A stretch of 52,181 bases of DNA, from the NCBI GenBank assembly GCA_964600595.1, contig CAZRKL010000003.1:1-52181 (forward strand), written 5' to 3'. This DNA is from DAIOEK01 sp964600595. GTDB lineage: Bacteria > Chloroflexota > Anaerolineae > Anaerolineales > Anaerolineaceae. Below the pieces are notes generated by a model. The model saw nothing but the letters and a program-made list of their open reading frames with translations. It did no database searches and was not told where the DNA came from. Below, piece after piece: positions 25,103 through 33,068 of this stretch. A program made the translations under genes and the position numbers. Position 1 is the first letter of the stretch. The number at the start of each line of letters is the position of its first letter.

Positions 25103-27251
25103 CAGATCCTCCGTCACTACCGTCATTCCGTTTGAAATATTGAGATTTAACCGCTGAGGTTTGAAGTACCTTCAGCAATTCACCCTGCTGGGTGAAACCC
25201 TGTTCATTGATTTCTGCATAATGAAAGAAAATCTTTTTCCGGCAGCGACGCATCAAACCAGCGGCGAGCCGGTACATGGTCCGCTGATTGGCAGCGTATT
25301 CCTCTGTATCCGTCCATTTCTTTTCCCAACTCCAGGAACGGCTCAGGACAAACGGATGGGTGAGCGGCTGCTCGAGCCTTTCCCACCAGCCATTGGAACC
25401 AATATCAAGCCAGATCTGCACATCGACAGGTTTATTCTGCATCAGGTAGGTGTGAGCTGGAGCAAGGAATACTGAGCCGGTAGAATCCTGCTGGTACTGA
25501 CGCAGGTACTGGGCAGCGACCAGTCCATTCTCCACCGATTGTAGAAATTCCTTTCCCACATGCACATCATCCGTGACAGTGTTTTGTGTATTCAGTCGGA
25601 ATTTAGCTGCGGATTCAATGAGATTGGCGGTTATTTCTCCCGCGTTGGGATCAGTGTGGAATCCAAAACCGGGTTGAGATAAAACCTCACCAAAGATCCG
25701 CCTCAAGAAGATATCCAACTCCTTTACCGGCTCCTGTTGATAAAGATCAATCCATTCACGCAAATGATCATAGCGGCTGCCGCACACGTAGGTGATCTTG
25801 TCCTTCTCCAACCTGTTAATCTGGTTGAAATCAGATAGTGAGAATTGATCTGCCTTCCGGCGATAAATAATTTTCCCCAATTGGGAGGCTCGTAACAGAT
25901 CCAGGCTTTCAATTGCTACATGCAGCATATGAATTACATCCTGGATGTGGGGTGGTAAAAGCCAATCTGGATGCGCTAGTTTGGCAAGGGTCAGTAAACA
26001 GCGGACATAAGCTTCATCGCGCAATGAGCGCGATGGTCGAATTGTTCTGACCGGAATATCCAATTCTTCCAATCGCCGGGTCAGACTGAATCGCAATGTA
26101 TCAGGCATAAATGGCGCCAGAATAGCTATCTGATCTGGCAGGAAATTCTCTTCCTGTACCAGTTTGCGGACCGTTTCTGTACAGGCATCCAGCATTTGGG
26201 GAAAAAAATGGTGCGTGGTGAATTCCAGATGCACTGCCAGGTTTTCTATGGGCTCGTCAGTTTTTGGGAGATCATCCTTCTGCCGGCTGACAAAGGCCAT
26301 TTGCTCTACAAAATTGTGGATGGGGGCAGGCGTCACAAAAGCCTTTTGCATGGTTATTACTTCATCGCAAAGACCAGACAATCGTTCTGCAGAAAGCGGA
26401 TCCGCGCCGAGGAACTGGCGGTACCCAGCATCCTGATCGCAGATTATCAATGTGGTTTCGGTGGATGGAACCCATGAAAGGAGTACATCGTGTGTTGCTG
26501 GAGTATCTTCTTCGAGATTATCGACCAAAAGGTGTGGGTACCGGTCAATGAGATATTGCCGGCAAAGCAAACTCTCCCACAGATGTTTGTAAAACAGTTC
26601 CATCTGCAGGGAAAAATCAAGCAGGTGGTTTTCGAGGCAAAACTCGCGGAATAGATTAATACAATCCTGCGCCTGGTCATATACTCTTAGCTGACTGGTT
26701 GGTCCACTCCAGGCAGATTTCAACCGGTCGCCAATTTCCGGATAAGGAAACCCCACCAGGGCAGCTTTGTTTAGATTATCCAAAAGCTGGCTGTACAAAC
26801 GGTGTGGATCCATCTTGACCGCCGCGAAATAGCCTTCGCGAACACGTTTTTCCTCCACAATCTTCGCCATGTAATACTGGGCCGTTTCAATGGTCAGGTA
26901 ATTGGGAGAAGCGGTAACCGAAGCAAAACCTGTATTCGGAGCCAGCATTGCCCAGAACAAGTTGATCATTCGCTGAGCCAGACCATTCATGGTGAGGATA
27001 TCGACCATTCCACCTGGCGGGATGTCTTCACAGGTAAGTACCTCGTGATAAGCACCAGCCAGAGAACGCTGCGGTGTCAGCACAAGGATTTGGTCTGCAG
27101 GAATGCCATCTATCAACATCCGATACAGACGCTCTACACCGATGGTTGTCTTGCCGCAGCCAGCCGGTCCGGTCAGGTACATCCTGGCAGACCGGATGGG
27201 GTAAGCGATATCCTTTTGCTCATTTGTGAGTTTTATTGGGTCAGGGTCCAT
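25095..27251 (-). CDS. AddB-like helicase-fold protein with Walker A but degraded Walker B
   Basis: This 718-residue protein starts with KLTNEQKDIAYPI and Walker A GPAGCGKTT (28-36), followed by ILVLTPQRSLAGAY. At the place of motif II it reads LLVDNLEEDTP (241-251), so the catalytic DE pair has become DN. Motif III-like LIICDQDAGYRQF follows. Later regions (QIAILAPFMPDTLR, PVRTIRPSRSLRDEAYVRCL) match the second helicase domain. This pattern, with intact ATP binding but poor hydrolysis, recalls AddB, yet no C-terminal nuclease or cysteine cluster is present. The nuclease is a separate downstream gene. It overlaps the active helicase gene by 8 nt. No good Shine-Dalgarno precedes the ATG. It probably acts as the non-motor partner that binds DNA or a recognition sequence. 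Confidence 0.75.
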   Translation of the reverse strand: MDPDPIKLTNEQKDIAYPIRSARMYLTGPAGCGKTTIGVERLYRMLIDGIPADQILVLTPQRSLAGAYHEVLTCEDIPPGGMVDILTMNGLAQRMINLFWAMLAPNTGFASVTASPNYLTIETAQYYMAKIVEEKRVREGYFAAVKMDPHRLYSQLLDNLNKAALVGFPYPEIGDRLKSAWSGPTSQLRVYDQAQDCINLFREFCLENHLLDFSLQMELFYKHLWESLLCRQYLIDRYPHLLVDNLEEDTPATHDVLLSWVPSTETTLIICDQDAGYRQFLGADPLSAERLSGLCDEVITMQKAFVTPAPIHNFVEQMAFVSRQKDDLPKTDEPIENLAVHLEFTTHHFFPQMLDACTETVRKLVQEENFLPDQIAILAPFMPDTLRFSLTRRLEELDIPVRTIRPSRSLRDEAYVRCLLTLAKLAHPDWLLPPHIQDVIHMLHVAIESLDLLRASQLGKIIYRRKADQFSLSDFNQINRLEKDKITYVCGSRYDHLREWIDLYQQEPVKELDIFLRRIFGEVLSQPGFGFHTDPNAGEITANLIESAAKFRLNTQNTVTDDVHVGKEFLQSVENGLVAAQYLRQYQQDSTGSVFLAPAHTYLMQNKPVDVQIWLDIGSNGWWERLEQPLTHPFVLSRSWSWEKKWTDTEEYAANQRTMYRLAAGLMRRCRKKIFFHYAEINEQGFTQQGELLKVLQTSAVKSQYFKRNDGSDGGSDA

Positions 27252-27299
27252 AAAATGAAAGGGGGCAATTACTGGGTATAGGTAAGACCACTATGAAAA

Positions 27300-27662
27300 T
27301 TAGTATAGCACAGCATCATCATCGGGCACGATGTCTGCAAGCCAATCGGGCAGGGGAAAGTCCAGGAAGAACGAAATATCCATCCCCAATTCTGTTACCG
27401 CCTGTAAACTATTCAACCAGCACGATTCTGTCATACCCCTTTTTTCCAGAATGCGGGAAAGCGATGCTGATGCCATCGTATTCTCAGGATTATCCTCTGA
27501 CAGGAGCGCCTGTTGTAGATTACCCAGTATTTTTTTATTGTCAAAAGGCTCGAAACCATACACCATCACAGAACCGCTCGGATGGCGAAGAAAATCCAAC
27601 CTATTTCTATTCCCGCCTGGAAGATATTCATCCATAAAGACGCACCAGCGAAACAGCTTCAT
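27300..27662 (-). CDS. Small protein of unknown function in the helicase-nuclease operon
   Basis: The ATG at 27662 has a perfect AGGAGG with 4-5 nt spacing and gives 120 residues, beginning MKLFRWCVFMDEYLPGG and ending in the acidic VPDDDAVLY. There is no signal peptide or membrane segment and I recognise no domain. Hydrophobic and charged residues alternate as in a folded soluble protein (SLSRILEKRGMTESCWLNSL). The gene is 48 nt upstream of the AddB-like gene on the same strand. The strong ribosome binding site and position argue for a real gene, possibly an accessory subunit, although longer frames exist on the other strand. Confidence 0.6.
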   Translation of the reverse strand: MKLFRWCVFMDEYLPGGNRNRLDFLRHPSGSVMVYGFEPFDNKKILGNLQQALLSEDNPENTMASASLSRILEKRGMTESCWLNSLQAVTELGMDISFFLDFPLPDWLADIVPDDDAVLY

Positions 27663-27836
27663 TTTTCCTCCTGTTGTACAAACCCCAAGGCACTCTGCCC
27701 CGATCATACCGCCTGAAATATCCCCAGACGGTGCCGGGGCAGACTCTTACCTGTTCCCCCTCAACAGGTTGCCCCTGGGGTATCCCCCTGTTTGCCATCC
27801 CCCTGAATGGCTATCCAACCGGTAACCGCAAGCTTT

Positions 27837-29117
27837 TTAATTGCTTCCCGGTTTTTTATCCTTGTCAGTCTGATCAGCTTGCGGGCTGTTGGATCTCCGC
27901 GCATTGTAATTGCGCATGTGCCGCATTTTTTGCATCATCAGATCCATGCCATGCTCAATTTCATTGGAAGTTTCATAGTGCTCTTTTATATCTTCCTGGG
28001 CCAGGTAGGGCGCTGCTGATTGCAGGTAAGTTCGAAGATGTAGAGAGCCCTCCTGCCGCAATCCACTTTTTTCCATTATTAAAGCTTTCTCCGCTTCGAT
28101 GGCTGCTTCAACATGTTTGTAGCGGCGCATAAATTTCATATCGATCTTCTGCGCCTCGACTTCGTCTTTTCCTTTAACAGTGAATTGAATGATTCCCTCT
28201 GATTTCAATGGAGAGCCATCTTCTCCATCTGCGGTTGTTGTAAATGTCAACTCCACCTGAGTATCCACTTCGGCAGGTTGAACGATCGCCTTCAAGAAGA
28301 TCATATTCTCTTTGCCGGCATACATATCTGGGATTTCAATAGTTAAAACACTGCCTTCCAGCTTATTCGTCCAGTCTCCCACTACTTCAAGCGTGATGGA
28401 AGAAGGCAATTCGACCCTCATTCGGATATTGCGGGCGGTGATATTGGTCAATCCCTCCAGCTCTTGTATAAAAATTGATTGGATATCGCGTACATTGCCG
28501 ATGAAGTAGTATCTGCCTCCACCCCGGTTTGCGATCGCTTCAAGCAATCGCTCGTTGTAGTCATGCCCGACTCCAAAAGTGGAAGTGGATACTCCACGGC
28601 TGAAAATCTCTGCGGCATGGTAGGCTAATTCTTCCACATCCACGATACCTTCATTCGCGAGCCCGTCGGTTAACAACAGGCAGCGGTTGACAGACTGGGA
28701 GTCAAGCACCTCTCCAATCAGGCGGCAGCCATTCAACCAGCCTCCGGAAAGATTTGTCATTCCTCCAGTTTGTATTTCGGTTATAGCGCTCTTCAGCATT
28801 GCTTTGTTTTCATTTGTCAACCGAACACAAGGTGAGTAAACCCTTACCTGGTTATCGTATCCCACCAGCGCAACCATATCCCGGTCATCCAGCATATCCA
28901 GCACAGTTAATGCTGCCCGCTTGACATAATCGAGCTTCTCTCCCGACATTGACCCTGAACGGTCAAGTACCAGTGCCAGGCGCAGTGGTGGACGGTCTTT
29001 CGGAGCGATTAAGTGCGGTGATACTATGACCGATTCAATAATTCTTTCGGTTTTTTGATGAATATGAATAAGGTTGCCATCGGCAGATAGGCGCAGTTGC
29101 AGAACAGGATGAGACAT
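27837..29117 (-). CDS. VWA (von Willebrand factor A) domain protein
   Basis: This 426-residue protein has an N-terminal segment, then a VWA domain with the metal-ion-dependent adhesion site DRSGS (D52, S54, S56). The later MIDAS threonine sits in GGMTNLSGG and the acidic residue in LLTDGLANEG. A beta-rich domain (about 230-320) and a charged helical C-terminus follow. There is no signal peptide or membrane segment, so it acts in the cytoplasm, as do many bacterial VWA proteins that assemble stress or metal-linked complexes. AGGGAGG lies 6 nt before the ATG. It follows the MerR-type regulator by 64 nt on the same strand and is probably its target. Confidence 0.85.
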   Translation of the reverse strand: MSHPVLQLRLSADGNLIHIHQKTERIIESVIVSPHLIAPKDRPPLRLALVLDRSGSMSGEKLDYVKRAALTVLDMLDDRDMVALVGYDNQVRVYSPCVRLTNENKAMLKSAITEIQTGGMTNLSGGWLNGCRLIGEVLDSQSVNRCLLLTDGLANEGIVDVEELAYHAAEIFSRGVSTSTFGVGHDYNERLLEAIANRGGGRYYFIGNVRDIQSIFIQELEGLTNITARNIRMRVELPSSITLEVVGDWTNKLEGSVLTIEIPDMYAGKENMIFLKAIVQPAEVDTQVELTFTTTADGEDGSPLKSEGIIQFTVKGKDEVEAQKIDMKFMRRYKHVEAAIEAEKALIMEKSGLRQEGSLHLRTYLQSAAPYLAQEDIKEHYETSNEIEHGMDLMMQKMRHMRNYNARRSNSPQADQTDKDKKPGSN

Positions 29118-29181
29118 AGGTTCCTCCCTATTACCCGGCGGATTTGGATTGAGAAGCGCCGGGCAGTCCCTCCCAATCTAC

Positions 29182-29880
29182 TTACAAGAACAGATCACGT
29201 GCCAGTAAAACCAGCTTTTTGATGCGATCCTTGAAACGGTGATATTTAATTGAACTAAGGTGGATTTCTATCCCAGGCGTTATCTCGATCTTGACCCATG
29301 TGGTTTTAGAAAAATCTTCATCGAATGGATCTGATGAAATATCATTGTCAATAGCGTCTGAAGATTCGATTATCTTTCTTTTATCGCTCCTCTGCAATTC
29401 CCTGGGTCGGCTGAGCAGATCAGTCGATTGTTTTAACTTGGAAGAGAATGGCGCCGGCGCATCCTGGATTTTGAGCAACTTATCAGCATAACTGGTTGCG
29501 GTATCATCCAAAACCCGGTTTGATGTTCTTTCCTCACGGGCGTCTTCTTCTTCCTTTTGATACAGTTCCGCAAGTCGACGGATATTTGTCAGTAACTCTT
29601 CCTGCGGAAGTCCTGCATTTTTCTCAAGAATCTGCCCCACAACTCTCGAAGGTAGATTGAGAACCAAGGAGCGTATCTCCCTGAGCGGCAGGTATGCGTC
29701 TTTCAGGCGGCGGATCAACTCGATAAGATCGAGATACTCCTCGCTGTAATATGCATACCGTCCGCGGGTGGTAGGGGCTGGCAACAACCCTTCTGCGATA
29801 TAGTAGCGGATCGTCCTGACGGATACCCCCGCTCTCTCTGCCAGCTCATGAACCAGCAGCTGGTTTTCGAGTTCTAACAT
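29182..29880 (-). CDS. MerR-family transcriptional regulator with an unusual C-terminus
   Basis: Of 232 residues, the first 70 form a MerR winged helix: LLVHELAERAGVSVRTIRYYIAEGLLP, then GRYAYYSEEYLDLIELIRRLKDAYLPLREI. The remaining part has a helical stretch and a basic C-terminal domain (ITPGIEIHLSSIKYHRFKDRIKKLV). It lacks the conserved metal-binding cysteines of MerR/CueR/ZntR, so it probably does not sense metal by that mechanism. GAGGG precedes the ATG. Its promoter contains a perfect 12-bp dyad between -35 and -10, the usual operator position for this family, so it is likely autoregulated together with the VWA gene. Confidence 0.85.
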   Translation of the reverse strand: MLELENQLLVHELAERAGVSVRTIRYYIAEGLLPAPTTRGRYAYYSEEYLDLIELIRRLKDAYLPLREIRSLVLNLPSRVVGQILEKNAGLPQEELLTNIRRLAELYQKEEEDAREERTSNRVLDDTATSYADKLLKIQDAPAPFSSKLKQSTDLLSRPRELQRSDKRKIIESSDAIDNDISSDPFDEDFSKTTWVKIEITPGIEIHLSSIKYHRFKDRIKKLVLLARDLFL

Positions 29881-29910
29881 ACACCCTCGCTCCTTGACAG
29901 TTCCACTGTA

Positions 29911-29939
29911 ATAATAGCAGTGTTACGTAACATTGTCAA
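29911..29939 (-). promoter_or_regulatory. Promoter of the merR-VWA genes with operator dyad in the spacer
   Basis: On the minus strand -35 TTGACA (29934-29939) and -10 TATTAT (29911-29916) are 17 nt apart. The perfect palindrome TGTTACGTAACA (29921-29932) sits in the spacer, where MerR proteins bind. The ordinary 17-nt spacing suggests repression more than the DNA-twisting activation used with 19-20-nt spacers. Confidence 0.72.
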
Positions 29940-29969
29940 GATACCAATTTTGGATTTTTTAATCATATT

Positions 29970-30620
29970 TCACTGCGTCAGTATTCCATATAACATCCAC
30001 ACGGATACAAGGAATATGAATACGGTCAAACAGGACCTGCTGTTTGATTCCCTTGATAACCGGTATTCGAGGATTTCAATTTTCGATATCATGTCACTAT
30101 GTGAAGGTTCAATTTCCGCTATGCCGCCCAGCTGCTGAATTTTGTATTTTAATTCACTTGCATCCTGGAGGGGCAGGTTCGCTCCAATTCTGGATTTATT
30201 TTCTGAAAGTTTCTTTGCTTCAGCCAGACTTAAATTATTTAGCGGTTTAATGATTTTGATAACCTGTATTTTTTGATAATCCCGTCCTCCTGGTGTTAAT
30301 ATCACATCATAAAGATCTGAACCCATGCTGTGCTGGTCATCAAATTGTGAACCCCCGCATTCTGGACAATGTGCCATCTCAACCCATACATCATTTCCGC
30401 ATTTTCTACAGCTCTTAAGTAGTAACCCCCCGCAGCCGCCACAATATCGCGCATCTTTATCGTTTACATATTTACAAAAATGGCACGGCCTGCCATCGAC
30501 TGTTGATTCATTCACATGGGGGAGTGAGAAAATTGTATAGCAGTTGTCGCACCGGTATTCGGATGAGTGCGTTTTCTTCACCGCAGGACTTCCACACGAA
30601 GGGCATTGCATTGGTTCCAT
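29970..30620 (-). CDS. Triple zinc-ribbon protein with an L7/L12 C-terminal-like domain and a membrane anchor
   Basis: This 216-residue protein begins with three zinc-binding pairs of CxxC knuckles (CPSC/CDNC, CHFC/CGGC, CRKC/CPEC) within residues 1-90. A domain at about 103-170 follows (YDVILTPGGRDYQKIQVIKIIKPLNNLSLAEAKKL in outline, ending LGGIAEIE). Its pattern of FDVVL, KI-VIK-V--, L-LAEAK-LVE and GA--EI matches the C-terminal domain of ribosomal protein L7/L12, which contacts translation factors. One hydrophobic segment (about 196-214) closes the chain, so the protein is probably a tail-anchored membrane protein facing the cytoplasm. A strong GGGAGGGG lies before the ATG. Its function is unknown. 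The L7/L12 likeness was recognised by pattern and needs a profile search. Confidence 0.72.
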   Translation of the reverse strand: MEPMQCPSCGSPAVKKTHSSEYRCDNCYTIFSLPHVNESTVDGRPCHFCKYVNDKDARYCGGCGGLLLKSCRKCGNDVWVEMAHCPECGGSQFDDQHSMGSDLYDVILTPGGRDYQKIQVIKIIKPLNNLSLAEAKKLSENKSRIGANLPLQDASELKYKIQQLGGIAEIEPSHSDMISKIEILEYRLSRESNSRSCLTVFIFLVSVWMLYGILTQ

Positions 30621-30855
30621 TTTCCCCTCCCGACTTGATACCCACTAAACGGCTACCTAAGCTTATTATATTTTTATATCCCAAAATGCATAATGGTCGA
30701 ATTCAAAAAACCCACTATTTGGGTTTAATTTCCATTGGCATTACTACACATTCAAATTTCCTCACAAACACTCCAAAAACATCCGGGGCAGATAAATCCA
30801 GATTAATTTGGGTTTAGATATCTGTTAGAAGATTATTAGATGTGTCATACGGATA

Positions 30856-30883
30856 TTGACTTAATATGCTCACAGTTCATAAT
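30856..30883 (+). promoter_or_regulatory. Promoter of the dnaJ-like/htrA/baeRF operon
   Basis: -35 TTGACT (30856-30861) and -10 CATAAT (30878-30883) are 16 nt apart, 11 nt before the ATG at 30895. The rest of the 274-nt intergenic region is AT-rich; it has one weak hairpin (aaaccca/tgggttt near 30710) and no CIRCE. Confidence 0.6.
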
Positions 30884-30894
30884 TAAGGGTAGCT

Positions 30895-31818
30895 ATGGAA
30901 TACAAAGACTATTACAAAACACTTGGCGTTGAACGAAGTGCTTCTGATCAGGAAATTAAAAAATCTTATCGCAAGCTCGCTATGAAATTTCACCCTGATA
31001 AAAACCCGGGGGATACAAAAGCAGAAGATAAGTTTAAAGAAATCAATGAAGCATACCAGGTACTGAGTGATCCACAAAAACGCTCTCGCTATGATCAACT
31101 CGGCGATTCGTACTTTAATTACCAGCAGAGTGGTGGCTCGCCGGGAAGTTTCAACTGGGAGCAGTGGTACAACACTGGTCAGGGTGCCGGACGCAGGGTG
31201 CAGGTCGACAATCTCGGAGATATCTTTGGCGGGGGAGGTTTCTCTGATTTCTTCCGCATGATTTTTGGCGATTTTGGAGCTGGAATGAACACAGGCGGGC
31301 GAACTACGCAACGCACACATGCTCCCCGTTCAATGGAACAACCTATCCAAATCTCCCTGATGGAAGCATTCAACGGAACCACTCGCACGATCCAATCAGG
31401 TTCTTCACGCCTTGAGGTTAAGATACCCCGCGGCGCAAAAACCGGTACCAAGGTTCGTGTACCCGCCGGCTCTGCAGCCAATATGCAGGTGGATCTCTAC
31501 CTCGTTGTGGAAGTCTTATCTGATCCACGGTACGAAAGGAAGGAAAACGACCTGTACACCGATGCAACCATCGATCTGTACACAGCCATATTGGGTGGTC
31601 AGGTGAATGTCAGTACTCCAGGCGGATCAGTTTTGCTAACCATTCCACCGGGTACACAACCCGGGCAAACCTTCCGCTTGAGCGGGAGGGGAATGCCAGG
31701 TATAAAAACTCCAGCACAGCATGGAGACCTTTATGCCCGTATCAAGGTGACCATTCCTCGCAACCTATCCGAGGAAGATAAATCTGTATTTAGAAAATTA
31801 GCCGGGAGAAATCAATAA
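30895..31818 (+). CDS. Class B DnaJ-like co-chaperone (CbpA type)
   Basis: This 307-residue protein has a J domain with HPD (KFHPDKNPGD), a Gly/Ser-rich linker (about 75-130) and the two beta-rich C-terminal peptide-binding domains (VEVLSDPRYERKENDLY; GGSVLLTIPPGTQPGQTFRL). It lacks the cysteine repeats of class A DnaJ. AAGGG lies 5 nt before the ATG. It is the first gene of an operon with the HtrA lipoprotein (30 nt downstream) and the eRF1-like protein. A cytoplasmic role with DnaK is expected; the CIRCE operon holds the class A paralogue. Confidence 0.92.
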   Translation: MEYKDYYKTLGVERSASDQEIKKSYRKLAMKFHPDKNPGDTKAEDKFKEINEAYQVLSDPQKRSRYDQLGDSYFNYQQSGGSPGSFNWEQWYNTGQGAGRRVQVDNLGDIFGGGGFSDFFRMIFGDFGAGMNTGGRTTQRTHAPRSMEQPIQISLMEAFNGTTRTIQSGSSRLEVKIPRGAKTGTKVRVPAGSAANMQVDLYLVVEVLSDPRYERKENDLYTDATIDLYTAILGGQVNVSTPGGSVLLTIPPGTQPGQTFRLSGRGMPGIKTPAQHGDLYARIKVTIPRNLSEEDKSVFRKLAGRNQ

Positions 31819-31848
31819 CCATACCCAATCTCCCGGACCAGAGGTACT

Positions 31849-33027
31849 ATGAAAAAGGTAAAAATTCTACTACCGGTAATCTTAATTCTCTCCACCATGC
31901 TCGCCTGTGGCGCGCCTATGAATCTGGGTGGTGAAATATTCGATCAAGTTGAGCAAATCCCTACAGTTGCAGCGAAAATCCCCACCCAAATGGCGGCACT
32001 TCCCCAACAGGTACTCGATACCCAGGCGTATGCTAACCTGTCTGATGCACAGGTGGCATTATATGAAAGAACAAGCCCTGGTGTGGTTGCCATCATGGTT
32101 GGATCAGGCATGGGCAGCGGTCAAGGCTCGGGTTTTGTTTATGATAAAGAAGGGCACATCATAACCAATTACCATGTCATTGAAGGAGCGCAGGATATTG
32201 AAATAGATTTCCCTTCGGGTTTCAAAGCCCGTGGAGAAGTAATAGGGACAGACAAAGATTCTGATATAGCCGTAGTGAAAATTGAAGCACCCGACGAGGA
32301 GTTGATTCCGCTGCCCCTGGGGAATTCAGATTTAATCAGGGTTGGTCAGACTGTGGTAGCCATTGGAAACCCCTATGGGTTGGATGGCACAATGACGACT
32401 GGCATTGTATCCGCGCTCGGAAGAACATTGGACTCCATGCATCAGACTCAGGACGGCAGCGTGTATACCGCGGGCGATCTTATCCAAACGGATGCGGCCA
32501 TCAACCCCGGAAATTCTGGTGGTCCTTTACTAAACCTGCAGGGAGAAGTAATTGGCATCAATCGCGCCATCCGCACAAGTGGACCTTCACTCAGCGGAGA
32601 TTCCGGTAACATTGGTATTGGATTTGCCATCGCAATTAACATTGTTAAACGGGTTGTTCCTGAATTAATTGAAAATGGCAAATACGACTACCCTTATTTA
32701 GGGTTATCCAGCTTGCCCTCTCTCTCACTAACATTGCAGGAGGAGCTGGGATTACCGCAATCAACCGGGGCTTATATTGTCAGTATCGTTCCTGGCGGTC
32801 CGGCAGATAAAGCTGGTCTCAAACCCGGTAATGTAACCACAAATATTCAGGGTTTATTTAAAGGAGGTGACTTGATCACCGCCATCGACGGGCAGCGCAT
32901 CCTCACATTTGGTGATCTCCTTAAATATTTAATAAACAATAAGAATCCTGGCGATTCTGTCACTATGACAATTATTAGAAATGGCTCTGAAAAGGAGATA
33001 GAACTGAAGCTCGAATCTCGCCCATAA
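31849..33027 (+). CDS. HtrA/DegP-type serine protease lipoprotein with PDZ domain
   Basis: The 392-residue precursor has a lipobox with C20 (STMLAC), so the mature protein should be lipid-anchored outside the cytoplasmic membrane. The trypsin-fold triad is visible as H109 (TNYHVIEG), D139 (DSDIAVVKI) and S222 (NPGNSGGPL). One PDZ domain (about 290-385, with GGPADKAGLKPG) recognises C-termini of damaged proteins. It performs envelope protein quality control and may sense misfolding. It sits between the DnaJ-like and eRF1-like genes; a lipid anchor in place of the usual transmembrane helix is seen in several Chloroflexota. Confidence 0.93.
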   Translation: MKKVKILLPVILILSTMLACGAPMNLGGEIFDQVEQIPTVAAKIPTQMAALPQQVLDTQAYANLSDAQVALYERTSPGVVAIMVGSGMGSGQGSGFVYDKEGHIITNYHVIEGAQDIEIDFPSGFKARGEVIGTDKDSDIAVVKIEAPDEELIPLPLGNSDLIRVGQTVVAIGNPYGLDGTMTTGIVSALGRTLDSMHQTQDGSVYTAGDLIQTDAAINPGNSGGPLLNLQGEVIGINRAIRTSGPSLSGDSGNIGIGFAIAINIVKRVVPELIENGKYDYPYLGLSSLPSLSLTLQEELGLPQSTGAYIVSIVPGGPADKAGLKPGNVTTNIQGLFKGGDLITAIDGQRILTFGDLLKYLINNKNPGDSVTMTIIRNGSEKEIELKLESRP

Positions 33028-33068
33028 ACATAGTACGCCTTCATTCCCTATATCGTAAGGAGGGGCAT

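Noticed and set aside
27663..27836. GC-rich 174-nt gap with repeated CAGGGGGAT-like runs and a small ACCTGTT/AACAGGT hairpin, considered as a riboswitch
   Set aside because: No known riboswitch core motif was found and the downstream gene is of unknown function; support is too thin.
27331..28132. Long plus-strand frames opposite the 120-residue gene and the VWA gene end
   Set aside because: They lack ribosome binding sites and overlap the minus-strand VWA gene. The minus-strand frame at 27662 has a consensus AGGAGG.
29893..29940. CTTGACA...TGTCAAG repeat considered as an HspR HAIR site
   Set aside because: HAIR is CTTGAGT-N7-ACTCAAG. Here the arms are 34 nt apart and one arm is simply the -35 box.
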